This document shows, piece after piece, positions 1 to 12,030 of a DNA stretch of 64,000 nt. The translations under genes and the position numbers were made by a program. The DNA is from Eutreptiella sp. 'Long Island Sound 2002' (lineage: Eukaryota; Euglenozoa; Euglenophyceae; Eutreptiales; Eutreptiaceae), in assembly GCA_964036045.1 (NCBI GenBank), contig OZ038385.1:15816240-15880239 (forward strand), written 5' to 3'. Below the pieces are notes generated by a model. It was not told where the DNA came from. It saw only the letters and a program-made list of their open reading frames with translations, and searched no databases. The stretch's first letter is position 1; the number at the start of each line of letters is the position of its first letter.

Positions 1-175
1 CGCTTGATGTACCTGACGCCAGCCCCCCCCCACCCCACCCCCCCACCCACCCTCCTTTTCCCCGGCTGTTGGGGTTAGCCGAGCAGGCTCCCCACCTCTC
101 GCCTTTTTTGTGGCACCCACCTGCTCCACCCCCAACCCCAGGGGTGGGCACCCGACCCACCCATCCTCCTCAGAA

Positions 176-275
176 GGCAAAAGGCGAACACGTACGTACA
201 CCCAGAAGTACCAACCGGCATGCCCACTGAGCCTTGATGGCACACACACCCTCCATTGGGCCACACCAGTTTGCA
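176..275 (+). repeat. dispersed ~70-100 bp repeat, copy 1
   Basis: This segment runs from AAAGGCGAACACGTACGTAC through GAAGTACCAACCGGCATGC to CCTTGATGGCA. It matches 780-880 in the same orientation and 34,762-34,832 in reverse. The copies diverge by substitutions, so they are old. Copies 2 and 3 abut C/G tracts. Confidence 0.6.
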
Positions 276-779
276 TCATCTGTGATTCCCACGTGCCCTT
301 GAATTGGTGCAATCCCGTAGCTCTTGAGAGGTGGCCGTCAGGGTCAGTTTACCAAAGGGCCCATCTGCGCCTTCGGTTTGCTCACCTGCATTGGGTTGCA
401 GCCCCCCCCCCTTTTGGCGCTAACTCGAAATGCCATCCTTTGGAGGCCTCTCGGATGCAGTGCTGCCCAAAGCCAGCCCACCAAAAGCGAGCTGCCATTA
501 GTCCTATTCAAGCCCCCAGGCCATCCCACAGGAAGCGGCACGACAGGGTCCAGCCAGAGAACCAAGTGGGTGAACCCCAATACGGGCCTTGCTGCTCGGT
601 GAAGGACGTCCAGGCCGAAACACGCAGTCAACCGCCGGCGCACGGAGCGTCGTAGCAAGCAAAGGCCGTCACACAATAAGCCAAAGCATTACGTCCACTT
701 GCCATGGTTGCACGTTGTTGTCGAGCACACGGCAAGCCTTGCCTATCCACGTGTGGAGGATCCCCCCCCCCCCCCCCTC

Positions 780-880
780 AAAAGGTGAACAAGTACATAC
801 CCCTGAAAGTACCAGCCGGCATACTCACTCAGCCTTGACGGCACATCTCCCCCTCCATGGGCCACCGGCTCATTTGTGTT
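780..880 (+). repeat. dispersed ~70-100 bp repeat, copy 2
   Basis: Second copy of the repeat seen at 176. It starts directly after a C tract (755-777) with AAAAGGTGAACAAGTACATA and shares GAAAGTACCAGCCGGCATAC and CCTTGACGGCA with the other copies. Confidence 0.6.
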
Positions 881-2149
881 GCGCCGTGCATTCAAACAGG
901 ATACCCCCCGCGATTTTGCATCCAGACAGTGGGGCGGTACGTGGTGGCCCTGGACAAGGGGCAGGACACCTTGGGGGGGGCTGGGGGGGGTCAGCCAGTC
1001 TTTACTGTCTGGGCAGCGTCTTCAGTGGCTCGCATCACGCTCCTTGAGTGCCGCCCTGCGTGGCCATTCCCGCAAGTCTCAAATGCACAGTCCCCCTCCC
1101 CTTCCCTCCCCTTCTCCCTTTCCCTCCCTGTAACACAGCGCCACATGCGCCCCCTTGCGCTGATGTCACTCAGTCTTTGCCTTGACCATGTGGGCTCGGC
1201 CCCTCAGCAGCTGGCGGCAGCCATTGCGTTGCTGCTGGGTCGTCTCCCAAGTCATGCCCCCTGACCGCCCCCCGGAATGCTGATCACCATCATGTCGATG
1301 GCCCAGCACTGTGGTCTTGCCGCTCCACTCGACTGTGCCATGCCTCAAGTTGGTTACGTCGCCCTGCATTTGTCATGTTGTATGATGAGCTGTTGTTTCA
1401 GTTGGGGGGGGGGGGGGGGGCTGTTTATGTGGTTCTGTATGTTTCTCCCGTTTGTTGACCGCCCTCCTGCCCGGGCACGCGTTGTTGGAGGGTGTGGGCA
1501 CCGATTCCGCGGTCACATCGGACGCGCGCATACCGGGCCATCAGCACCGTCTTCACGGTCCAGTTGCGCTGGTGGAGGAGAGAGAGTCGACATCACATGC
1601 GCCGCGATGGTCTGTCCGTGAATGCCTCTCCTCTGTACATCAGATACCCCCCGTCCCCCCACCGGCCCCCACCGCGCAAGACCGGCCTTGTCTAAGTACC
1701 GTGACCCCGTCACACCGCCGTTCTTCCGAACACGGTCTCTGCAGTCAGGAACGTAACGGGAACTGACGTGGGGGTGTGCGGATCTCAGAGGGAGAGAGGG
1801 CCCGGGTCATGCCTGTGACAGTTGTTGCTGCTCAGCACAAAAGTCTGCGTGACACTACCGCCACCCCGCCTCACCCCCCTCCCCCGAACCAGCTGACCTC
1901 GCCGCAGGACAATGATGTCTCTGTGCGCGCTGCTTTGGACGAACCGTTGGTTATCTTGAACTGGATCAGTCTGGCATGCGGCCAGGACCATGCTGGCGAG
2001 GCTAAAACCTGACATCATGGCCCCTTCCCCGTCACGGGGGGGCGGCCGGGCCCGGTCCTTGTATGCGACACCCCCCAGCCCCCCCCCCCCCCCGGGTTTT
2101 GAAAGATAGTGGTGCCGGGTCGGCCACCAGCAAGTGTCCCTAGAGACAA

Positions 2150-2235
2150 CTATCCGGCGCCGAAGGCGCCAATTTTTTTTTTCATACTATGTGTTTATAC
2201 TCAAAATGCTCAAAATTTTGTAGAGAATTCATATT
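2150..2235 (+). repeat. dispersed repeat shared with 19,360-19,477
   Basis: Begins with a GGCGCC-spacer-GGCGCC palindrome and a T run, then a segment with TGTGTTTATACTCAAAATGC. A diverged copy (TGTGTCTATACTCGAAATAC) follows a similar GGCGCC palindrome at 19,360-19,477. It marks the left edge of the satellite array. Confidence 0.5.
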
Positions 2236-3306
2236 TGGGCTACAAGAGGGCTGCAGGCCGTAACAGCAACCCTAGCCCTAATCAAGACTGAATATTGGGA
2301 CCGAGCTGGTGGGGGAGGGAACATCAGCTATGACTGGTGAGGGACATCAAGAATGATTCACACATTGATGGCTCTTGACAAAATGAAATTAGCTTGCAAG
2401 TGAACCCCATCACCACGAGGCCCACTTTCAAGGCTTTTTGGACTTCTAAGGGGCCAAAATGCCCCAAAATGGGTTCAAAATGGGCTCATTTTACCCGTTT
2501 GTGCACCCCAAATGGTCTAGGATGAGGTTTGGAAAAATGCGTTTTTGACCCATTTTTGACCCATTTTTGGTCCCAAAACAGCCCATTTTCAAGGCATTTT
2601 GGGATTTTCGGAGGACCAAAATGGGCCACCACAAGCTCAAAATAGTCCAAAAACTCTTGTTTTAGCGTCGCACATGGTCTAGGATCATTTTTGAGAAAAG
2701 TCATCTTTTTGCCCCTACTGGACCCTGTTAACCCATTTGGGCTCCCACCTTGTTGGGCTTGAGCTTGCAGCTTGCAGCTCACTGGGCCTAGGTATTGGGG
2801 TCTAGGCGTCCGTTTGGGCAATTCTGAGGGGTGGAAACCACAACAAGTGGGGGGTTGTGGGTGGAGAAGGTGCCCTCGGAATCGCATTTTGAGCCATGTA
2901 GCCAAAGATATGGCCTATTCCTGGTTTGTGGCTGTCGGCATTTGGAGCTTCTGGGGCCCTTTTTGGGCCGTTTCCGGGACATATCATGGAGTTAGAGGGC
3001 CGCAAAGAGCTCGTTGACACGGGGAAGTCAAGCCGCATGTGTAGTGTACCCACCGTTTCCCTTCGCTTGGCCGTTTTGAATGTGTTCCAGGGCATTTTTG
3101 GCCCAAAAATGGCTGTTTTTGGCCCTAAACTGCAGCTTTTGAAACTGAGGTCCGCCTTTTGCGAATCCTGTTCCCGGCCGCCACCGTTGAGTTTCTTGCT
3201 CAAACTTTGTGTGATTGTACTTCACACCCATAGGTATCATCCACCAAAATTTCACCCGAATCGGAAGCACCACAACGGAGTTCTGATTTTTACCCATTTC
3301 GCGCGT

Positions 3307-3308
3307 GC

Positions 3309-3367
<59 letters not shown>

Positions 3368-3370
3368 GCT
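3307..3370 (+). repeat. GCTT microsatellite inside satellite unit
   Basis: About 16 repeats of GCTT/TTGC with GCTGC interruptions. The same position in other units holds different arrays: mixed GCTT/GCTGCT at 4,480-4,510, mainly (GCT)n at 5,625-5,670 and 7,930-7,988, and short mixes at 6,772-6,815, 8,825-8,855 and 9,525-9,547. The motif is fixed in place but changes in length and type between units. Confidence 0.85.
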
Positions 3371-3425
3371 AAACCTGGTAGGTCCACCCTAGACACTAAA
3401 AAGGGTTATAAAACCAAGACTGGTT

Positions 3426-3477
3426 CCACCAGCTCGGTGACCCTAATCAAGACTTAATATTGGGACCGAGCTGGTGG
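3426..3477. repeat. inverted repeat (hairpin) at satellite unit junction
   Basis: CCACCAGCTCGGT (3,426-3,438) and ACCGAGCTGGTGG (3,465-3,477) are perfect 13-bp inverted repeats with a 26-bp spacer holding GACCCTAATCAAG. The same arrangement recurs at each complete junction (near 4,567, 5,726, 6,867, 8,046 and 8,907), with one arm partly changed in some copies. The spacer always carries CCCTAA-type sequence. Confidence 0.85.
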
Positions 3478-5632
3478 GGGAGGGAACATCAGCTATGATT
3501 GGTGAAGGACATCACGAATGATTCACACATTGATGGCTCTTGACAAAGTGAAATCGGCTTGCAAGTGAACCCCATCACCATGAGGCCCACTTTCAAGGCT
3601 TTTTGGACTTCTGAGGGACCAAAATGCCCCAAAATGGGCTCAAAATGGGCTCATTTCACCCGTTTGTGCACCCCAAATGGTCTAGGATGAGGTTTGGAAA
3701 AATGTGTTTTTGACCCATTTTTGAGCCATTTTTGGTCCCAAAACAGCCCATTTTCAAGGCATTTTGGGATTCTCGGAGGACCAAAATGGACCACCACAAG
3801 CTCAAAACGGTCCAAAAACACTTGTTTTAGCGTCGCACATGGTCTAGGATCATTTTTGAGAAAAGTCATCTTTTTGCCCCTATTGGACCTTGTTGACCCA
3901 TTTGGGCACCCACTTGTTTGGGCTTGAGCTTGCAGCTTGCTGCAGCCGAGTGGGCCTAGGTATTGGGGTCTAGGTGTCCGTTTGGGCAATTCTGAGGGGT
4001 GGAAACCACAAAAGGTGGGGGGTTGCGGGTGGAGTAGGTGCCCTCGGAATCGCATTTTGAGCCATGTAGCCAAAGATATGGCCTCTTCTTGGTTTTTGGC
4101 TGTCGGCATTTGGAGCTTCTGGGGGCCTTTTTGGGCCGTTTCCGGGACATATCATGGAGTTAGAGGGCCGCAAAGAGCTCGTTGACACGGGGAAGTCGAG
4201 CCGCAGGTGCAGTGTACCCACCGTTTCCCTTCGTTTGGCCGTTTTGAATGTGTTCCAGGGCTTTTTTGGCCCAAAAATGGCTGTTTTTGGCCCTAAACTG
4301 CAGTTTTTGAAACTGAGGTCCGCCACTTGCGAATCCCGTTCCCGGCCGCCACCGTTGAGTTTCTGGCTCAAACTTTGTGTGATTGTACTTCACACCCATA
4401 GATATCATCCACCAAAATTTCACTGAAATCCAAAGCACCACAACGGAGTTCTGATTTTTAGCCATTTCGCGCGTGCTGTTGCTTGCTGCTTGCTGCTGTT
4501 GCTTGCTGCTAAACCTGGTAGGTCCACCCTAGACACTAAAAAGGGTTATAAAACCAAGACTGGTTCCACCAGCTCGGTGACCCTAACCCTAATCAAGACT
4601 GAATATTGGGACCGAGCTGGTGGGGGAGGGAACATCAGCAATGACTGGTGAGGGACATCAAGAATGATTCACACATTGATGGCTCTTGACAAAGTGAAAT
4701 CAGCTTGCAAGTGAACCCCTTCACCACCAGGCCCACTTTCAAGGCTTTTTGGACTTCTGAGGGCCAAAATGCCCCAAAATGGGCTCAAAATGGGCTCATT
4801 TTACCCGTTTGTGCACCCCAAATGGTCTAGGATGAGGTTTGGAAAAATGTGTTTTTGACCCACTTTTGACCCATTTTTGGTCCCAAAACAGCCCATTTTC
4901 AAGGCATTTTGGGATTTTTGGAGGACCAAAATGGGCCACCACCAGCTCAAAACGGTCCAAAAACACTTGTTTTAGGGTCGCACATGGTCTAGGATCATTT
5001 TTGAAAAAAGTCATCTTTTTGCCCCTACTAGACCCTGTTGACCCATTTGGGCACCCACCTGTTTGGGCTTGGGCTTGCAGCTTGCTGCAGCCTAGTGGGC
5101 CTAGGTATTGGGGTCTAGGCGTCTGTTTGGGCAATTCTGAGGGGTGGAAACCACAAAAAGTGGGGGGTTGCGGGTGGAGTAGGTGCCCTCGGAATCGCAT
5201 TTTGAGCCATGTAGCCAAAGATATGGCCTATTCTTGGTTTGTGGCTGTCGGCAGTTGGAGCTTCTGGGGCCCTTTTTGGGCCGTTTCCGGGACATATCAT
5301 GGAGTTAGAGGGCCGCAAAGAGCTCGTTGACACGGGGAAGTCAAGCCGCATGTGTAGTGTACCCACCGTTTCCCTTTGTTTGGCCGTTTTGAATGTGTTC
5401 CAGGGCATTTTTGGCCCAAAAATGGCTGTTTTTGGCCCTAAACTGCAGTTTTTGAAACTGAGGTCCGCCACTTGCGAATCCCGTTCCCGGCCGCCACCGT
5501 TGAGTTTCTGGCTCATACTTTGTGTGGTTGTCCCTCACACCCATAGGTATCATCCACCAAAATTTCAGCCGAATCCGAAGCACCACGACGGAGGTCTGAT
5601 TTTTACCCATTTCGCGCGTGCTGCTTGCTGCT

Positions 5633-5669
<37 letters not shown>

Positions 5670-7952
5670 AAACCTGGTAGGTCCACCCTAGACCCTAAAA
5701 AGGGTTATAAAACCAAGACTGGTTCCACCACCTCGGTGACCCTAACCCTAATCAAGACTGAATATTGGGACCGAGCTGGTGGGGGAGGGAACATCAGCAA
5801 TGACTGGTGAGGGACATCAAGAATGATTTGGCTCTTGACAAAGTGAAATCAGCTTGCAAGTGAACCCCATCACCACCAGGCCCACTTTCAAGGCTTTTTG
5901 GACTTCTGAGGGGCCAAAATGCCCCAAAATGGGCTCAAAATGGGCTCATTTCACCCGTTGGTGCACCCCAAATGGTCTCGGATGAGGTTTGGAAAAATGC
6001 GTTTTTGACCCATTTTTGAGCCATTTTTGGTCCCAAAACAGCCCATTTTCAAGGCATTTTGGGATTTTCGGAGGACCTAAATGGGCCACCACAAGCTCAA
6101 AACGGTCCAAAAACACTTGTTTTAGGGTCGCACATGGTCTAGGATCATTTTTGAGAAAAGTCATCTTTTTGCCCCTACTGGACCCTGTTGACCCATTTGG
6201 GCACCCACTTGTTTGGGCTTGAGCTTGCAGCTCGCCGCGCAGCCTAGTGGGCCTAGGTATTGGGGTCTAGGCGTCCATTTGGGCAATTCTGAGGGGTGGA
6301 AACCACAAAAAGTGGGGGGTTGCGGGTGGAGTAGGTGCCCTCGGAATCGCATTTTGAGCCATGTAGCCCAAGATAATGGCCTATTCTTGGTTTGTGGCTG
6401 TCGGCATTTGGAGCTTTTTGGGGCCTTTTTGGGCCGTTTCCAGGACATATCATGGGGTTAGAGGGCCGCAAAGAGCTCGTTGACACGGGGAAGTCAAGCC
6501 GCACGTGAAGTGTACCCACCGTTTCCCTTCGTTTGGCCGTTTTGAATGTGTTCCGGGGCTTTTTTGGCCCAAAAATGGCTGTTTTTGGCCCTAAACTGCA
6601 GTTTTTGAAACTGAGGTCCGCCACTTGCGAATCCCGTTCCCGGCCGCCACCGTTGATTTTCTCGCTCAAACTTTGTGTGATTGTACTTCACACCCATAGG
6701 TATCATCCACCAAAATTTCAGCCGAATCTGAAGCACCACGATGGAGATCTGATTTTTAGCCATTTCGCGCGTGCTGCTTGCTTGCTGCTTGCTGCTTGCT
6801 TGCTTGCTTGCTGCTAAACCTAGTAGGTCCACCCTAGACACTAAAAAGGGTTACCAAGACTGGTTCCACCAGCTCGGTGACCCTAATCAAGACTGACTAT
6901 TGGGACCGAGCTGGTGGGGGAAGGAACATTAGATATGAATGGTGAGGGACACCAATCAGTCACACATTGACGGCCGTTGACAAAGTGGAATCAGCTTGCA
7001 AGTGATCCCCTTCACCACAAGGCCCACTTTCAAGGCTTTTGTGGACTTGTGAGGGGCCAAAATGCCCCAAAATGGCCTCAACATGGGCTCATTTCACCCG
7101 TTTGGCCACCCCAAATGGTGTAGGATGAGTTTTGGAAAAATGCGTTTTTGACCCATTATTGACCCATTTTTGGTCCCAAAATAGCGCATCTTCAAGGCAT
7201 TTTGGGATTTTCGGAGGACCAAAATGGCCCACCACAAGCTCAAAACGGTCCAAAAACACTTGTTTTAGCATCACACATGGTCTAGGATCATTTTTGAGAA
7301 AAGTCATCTTTTTGCCCCTATTGGACCATAGTGACCCATTTGGGCACCCACTTGTTTGGGCTTGAGCTTGCAGCTTGCCGCAGTCTAGTGGACCTAGGTA
7401 CGGGGGTCTAGGCGTCCATTTGGGCAATTCTGAGGGGTGGAAACCACAAAAAGTGGGGGGTTGCGGGTGGAGTAGGTGCCCTCAGAATCGCATTTTGAGC
7501 CATGTAGCCAAAGATATGGCCTATTCTTGGTTTGTGGCTGCCGCCAGCCAATCTGCACAAAATTTGGGGCTTCTGGGGGCCTTTTTGGCCGTTTCCGGGA
7601 CATATGGTGGAGTTAGAGGGCCGCAAAGGACTCGTTGACATGGAAAGTCAAGCCGCACATGGAGTGTACCCACCGTTTCCCTTCGTTTGGCCGTTTTGAA
7701 AGGGTTCTAGGGCTGTTTTGGCCCAAAAATGGCTGTTTTTGACCCTAAATTGCAGTTTTGAAACTGAGGTCCGCCACTTGCGACACCCGTTCCCGGCCGC
7801 CACCGTTGAGTTTCTGGCTCATACTTGGTGTGGTTGTCCCTCACACCCATAGGTATCATCCACCAAAATTTCAGCCGAATCCGAAGCACCACGACGGAGG
7901 TCTGATTTTTACCCATTTTGCGCGTGCTGCTTGCTGCTTGCTGCTTGCTGCT

Positions 7953-7989
<37 letters not shown>

Positions 7990-8059
7990 AAACCTGGTAG
8001 GCCCACCCTAGACCCTAAAAAGGGTTATAAACCCAAGACTGGTTCCACCAGCTCGGTGA

Positions 8060-8106
8060 CCCTAACCCTAGGGCTAACTCTAACCCTAGGGCTAACCCTA
8101 ACCTTA
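8060..8106 (+). repeat. expanded CCCTAA telomere-like tract in hairpin loop
   Basis: Between the two hairpin arms this junction holds a degenerate run of CCCTAACCCTAGGGCTAA-type repeats, longer than in the other units, which have one or two. The sequence resembles TTAGGG-type telomere repeats in reverse orientation. Confidence 0.7.
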
Positions 8107-8147
8107 ATCAAGACTGAATATTGGGACCGAGCTGGTGGGGGAGGGAA

Positions 8148-8347
8148 NNNNNNNNNNNNNNNNNNNNNNNNNNNNNNNNNNNNNNNNNNNNNNNNNNNNN
8201 NNNNNNNNNNNNNNNNNNNNNNNNNNNNNNNNNNNNNNNNNNNNNNNNNNNNNNNNNNNNNNNNNNNNNNNNNNNNNNNNNNNNNNNNNNNNNNNNNNNN
8301 NNNNNNNNNNNNNNNNNNNNNNNNNNNNNNNNNNNNNNNNNNNNNNN
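8148..8347. other. assembly gap (200 N)
   Basis: Exactly 200 undetermined bases inside the satellite array. The round number suggests a fixed-size placeholder, so the true satellite copy number is unknown. Confidence 0.98.
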
Positions 8348-9629
8348 AGCTGGTGGGGAGGGAACATCGGCTATGACTGGTGAGGGACATCAAGAATGAT
8401 TCACACATTGATGGCTCTTGACAAAGTGAAATCAGCTTGCAAGTGAACCCCATCACCACAAGGCCCACTTTCAAGGCTTTTTGGACTTCTGAGGGGCCAA
8501 AATGCCCCAAAATGGGCTCCAAAGAGCTCGTTGACACGGGGAAGTCAAGCCGCACGTGAAGTGTACCCACCGTTCCCCGTCATTTGGCCGTTTTGAATGT
8601 GTTCCAGGGCTTTTTTGGCCCCAAAAATGGCAATTTTTGGCCCTAAACTGCAGTTTTTGAAACTGAGGTCCGCCACTTGCGAATCCCGTTCCCGGCCGCC
8701 ACCGTTGAGTTCTTTGCTCAAACTTTGTGTGATTGTACTTCACACCCATAGGTATCATCCACCAAAATTTCACCTGAATCTGAAGCACCACGATGGAGTT
8801 CTGATTTTTAGCCATTTCGCGCGTGCTGCTTGCTGCTTGCTTGCTCGCTTGCTGCTAAACCTGGTAGGTCCACCCTAGACACTAAAAAGGGTTATAAAAC
8901 CAAGACTGGTTCCACCAGCTCGGTGACCCTAATCAAGACTTAATATTGGGACCGAGCTGGTGGGGGGAGGGAACATCGGCTATGACAGGTGAGGGACATC
9001 AAGAATGATTCACGCATTGCTGGCTCTTGACAAAGTGAAATCAGCTTGCAAGTGAACCCCATCACCACGAGGCCCACTTTCAAGGCTTTTTGCACTTCTG
9101 AGGGGCCAAAATGCCCCAAAATGGGCTCCAAATGGGCTCATTTCACCCGTTTGTGCACGCCAAATGGTCTAGGATGAGGTTTGGAAAAATGCGTTTTTGA
9201 CCCATTTTTGACCCATTTTTTGTCCAGCTCATTGACACGGGGAAGTCAAGCCGCGCGTGGAGTGTACCCACCGTTTCCCTTCGTTTGGCCGTTTTGAATG
9301 TGTTCCAGGGCTTTTTTGGCCCTAAAATGGCTGTTTTTGGCCCTAAACTGCAGTTTTTGAAACTGAGGTCCGCCACTTGCGAATCCTGTTCCCGGTCGCC
9401 ACCGTTGAGTTTCTCGCTCAAACTTTGTGTGATTGTACTTCACACCCATAGGTATCATCCACCAAAATTTCACCCGAATCTGAAGCACCACGACAGAGTT
9501 CTGATTTTTAGCCATTTCGCGCGTGCTGCTTGCTGCTTGCTTGCTGCTAAACCTGGTAGGTCCACCCTAGACACTAAAAAGGGTTATAAAACCAAGACTG
9601 GTTCCACCAGCTCGGTGACCCTAACCCTA

Positions 9630-9790
9630 ACCCCCCCCCCCCCTCACCCCATCCGACGCCCCCCTGACCCCCGGCCAAACCCCCCCCCCTGGACCCCCGG
9701 CTTGACCCCCCCCCCCGACCCCCGGCTTGACCCCCCCCCCGACCCCCAGCCGGACCCCCCCCCAACTCTGCCCCCCCCCCCGAGTTTTGA
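9630..9790 (+). repeat. C-rich minisatellite
   Basis: Tandem degenerate units of about 25 bp with the core GACCCCCGGCTTGACCC and long C runs. It abuts the last CCCTAACCC of the satellite, so it forms the right edge of the array. It is followed by GAGTTTTGACAGATAG, similar to GGGTTTTGAAAGATAG near 2,093 on the left side of the array. Confidence 0.8.
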
Positions 9791-10639
9791 CAGATAGCTG
9801 GGGGGTATGTCGCATCAGGACCGGTTGTAGTCGCCCCCCTGTGTTCCCCGTGTCACTGGACCCTGACCTCCGGAACGCAGAATGGACATGGGGGGTACCT
9901 TGTCTGATGCGGTCCACATGTCCGGAGGTTACGCATTCTGCGTGTTTCAGGCCCGGCTTTGTCGGACCGCGGGCCGCGCACCAGAGCGGCCGTGTCCAAG
10001 TCCGGCGGCCCCGTCATTGTTGTGCTGACCTCCCCTGGACTTGCGCAGAAGGGGGGGGTTTACATTTCGACGCTTCCACGTCATTGGTACGCATCGCAGA
10101 GGGTACCAACGAACCCCTGAAGACATACCGGACAAGTGAGCACATCCGCCACCGGCTCGGCCCCCGGAGATGCCAGGAGGTTTCGTTCACCTCTGCTGAG
10201 GCCTCACTGATGACCAACCCCCGATGACGCCGTGCCACGGTGCCCCAGTTCTTCCCATCACTGGCCCCGCACAGACCATCGGTTGGGACGTCTGCCCTTT
10301 CTCATCCTTCGGGTGCTGTGCTGCTCAGGGGCTGCCAGAGCCCTCTGCCACGGGCTGGTGTCCCGGACAGGGTCTGTGTGGGGCATGGTACTGGTCCCCA
10401 CCCCTGCCCCCATGCGACAACACGAGGTCTTGTTTCCGCGGGGAGGACCGCACCGGCCCCCCCGTTGCCGTGCACCGTTCATCACACCCTTTCGCACCGT
10501 CCGTGCACTGCTCCTCCCTAACGGCGGTGCCGATCACAAACGTCTCAGATGTACACATGCCTTTCAAGATGGTGCAAGCCCCTTCGGCCTTTAACTCAAC
10601 CAGTGCCCCGAGCCCAAGCCACTTCGTCAGCGGAGACAT

Positions 10640-10705
10640 AGAGGGAGACGGAAGCGCGGTGCGCGCGGTGCACCACACAGTGCGCGTGCGGTGCGTACGT
10701 TTCTC
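10640..10705 (+). repeat. GCGCGGTGCGC direct repeat, copy 1
   Basis: GCGCGGTGCGCGCGGTGCAC followed by CACAC(A/G)GTGCGCG and GCGTACGT recurs at 11,025-11,085. A weaker match lies at 20,396-20,422. Confidence 0.6.
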
Positions 10706-11024
10706 AGGTGTGCAGACAACCTTTCTTCCCCCTTGTGGTTTTTCTGCACCTCGCCACCATTTCCCCCCTCCCCCTGGGCGTCCGCCATTTGGTTATGGGG
10801 GGGGGGGGGGGCTCCCATCTCATCCGGCTCTTTGGGGGGGGGGGGGGGCTAGTTCTTCTTCCTCTTCCTACGGCCCTCCCCTGGCAGGGGGTGTGGGCGG
10901 CTACAACCATCAGTGGTGAGGAGGATTGAGTGGAGGCCTCCGTTGTTGTATGCTTACCCATTAGGCCACCGCGTCCCTACCACCTTGAAAATACGTGAAG
11001 AATCCACAGAGGGGTTAGTAGAAA

Positions 11025-11085
11025 CATAAGCGCGGTGCGCGCGCGGTGCACCACACGGTGCGCGCGGTGCGTACGTCTCCCGCAT
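11025..11085 (+). repeat. GCGCGGTGCGC direct repeat, copy 2
   Basis: Second copy of the 10,640-10,705 repeat, with an extra CG dinucleotide and the same GGTGCGTACGT end. Confidence 0.6.
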
Positions 11086-11824
11086 AAGCACATTGCCTTT
11101 GGGTTTGGGGTGGACATGGATCCGACTGAGATTGCAGTGAAAGCCGTGTGAAGGCAGGCGCAGCTGGAGCAGAGTGGCGGGTCCACACGTGGCCTTTTGA
11201 GGCCCCACAGCTCTAACCCCATTCGATGCTTCTCACGGCGTGTGAAAGCATGCTACATCCCACTGTCGGTTGTGTTTGTCGTTGATGAGATTGCGCACAT
11301 CGGACAGCACACGTGCCCACGTCTCGAAGTTGGGGAGCTGGACGTCCATCTGGGGGGGGGCAACCCCCTCACCATTGTTCACCCCTGCCGGAATCTTACC
11401 CCTCAAGCGCATTGCTTCTGACCAGTAGAATGTGGTCTCTGTAACTGATACTCACACCCCCAAGCGGCCCCACCCACCCAGCCGCATTTCGTGGAACAAG
11501 GTGCCACGCATTCGGATGATGCACCTAGTGACAGGGACAGTGACAGTGACCGCGGCAGTCATTTACTCGCAGTGTGGGTGACAGTACTAGTGATAGTGAC
11601 AGGGGTGCCCCTAGAGTTGAGCCACCAGCAAAAAAGTACCCCGAGCCCAATAGTATGTGGGCTCAGGGTCAAATCTCGGCCAATCACTGACCTCTGACCA
11701 AGAAACAGTCGGTAGATCCGGTTCAGCAGTGGTGAATAGTGACCAATGATGCCTGCACGTCGTCTCCCTGTCCCTCTCTGACGTTCTTGCTGTGTAAAAT
11801 GCAACCCGCTGATTCTTCTCAGCC

Positions 11825-12030
11825 TTCGGCTTCTATGTGCTTCACTAGCACCTTGGGACGCCTACGGGCGTAGCAGTTCCCGCTGCATCTTCTGGTTTCA
11901 GATCTAGCTCCCCCTACCCACGTGTCATGTCCGCTTCCACACTGAACTGTGGGACAATCGTAGCACTGGACTGCTCTGCTTCCTGATTCCGAGAACTCTC
12001 TCAAGTACCGTCTGGTAAGAGGGCTTTGCC
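11825..12030 (+). repeat. dispersed ~210 bp repeat (family R), copy A
   Basis: Contains GGACGCCTACGGGCGT, TAGCTCCCCCTACCCAC and GTAGCACTGGACTGCTCTG in order, ending at a CTGGTAAGAGGGCT-like motif. It matches 18,112-18,303 in the same orientation and 45,925-46,160 in reverse; the distal end alone recurs at 54,563-54,612. Copies are roughly 80-85% alike by eye. No coding frame is kept. Confidence 0.8.

Larger units (their letters stand above)
1..2160. other. gene-free, C-tract-rich region
   Basis: No protein family, RNA gene or splice pattern could be recognised here. The stretch is GC-rich and has many C or G homopolymers, for example near 755-777, 1,405-1,420 and 2,082-2,097. Open frames are short, overlap on both strands and read as low-complexity Pro/Arg/His-rich peptides. 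The only internal structure seen is a ~70-100 bp direct repeat at 176 and 780. Confidence 0.6.
2268..9630. repeat. satellite array, ~1.15 kb unit, subtelomere-like
   Basis: Units are counted from each ACCGAGCTGGTGG motif at 2,300, 3,465, 4,611, 5,770, 6,905, 8,126 (then the gap) and 8,951. Full units are therefore about 1,165, 1,146, 1,159, 1,135 and 1,221 bp. The two last units are ~600-680 bp and carry different internal deletions: one joins GGGCTC to AAAGAGCTCG near 8,519, the other joins TTTTTTGTCC to AGCTCATTGACACG near 9,224. Each unit ends with a variable GCTT/GCT microsatellite, a conserved AAACCTGGTAGG segment, an inverted repeat and one to several CCCTAA-like motifs. Frames open on both strands in every unit, but with copies this similar that does not show coding. 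No transposon gene is present. Confidence 0.93.

Noticed and set aside
2486-9515. 110-160 aa frames repeated in each satellite unit (for example PKTAIFGPK / WKPQKVGGCGWSRCPRN)
   Set aside because: They persist because the units are near copies. Frames open on both strands at once, and indels break some; there is no domain and no sign of selection.
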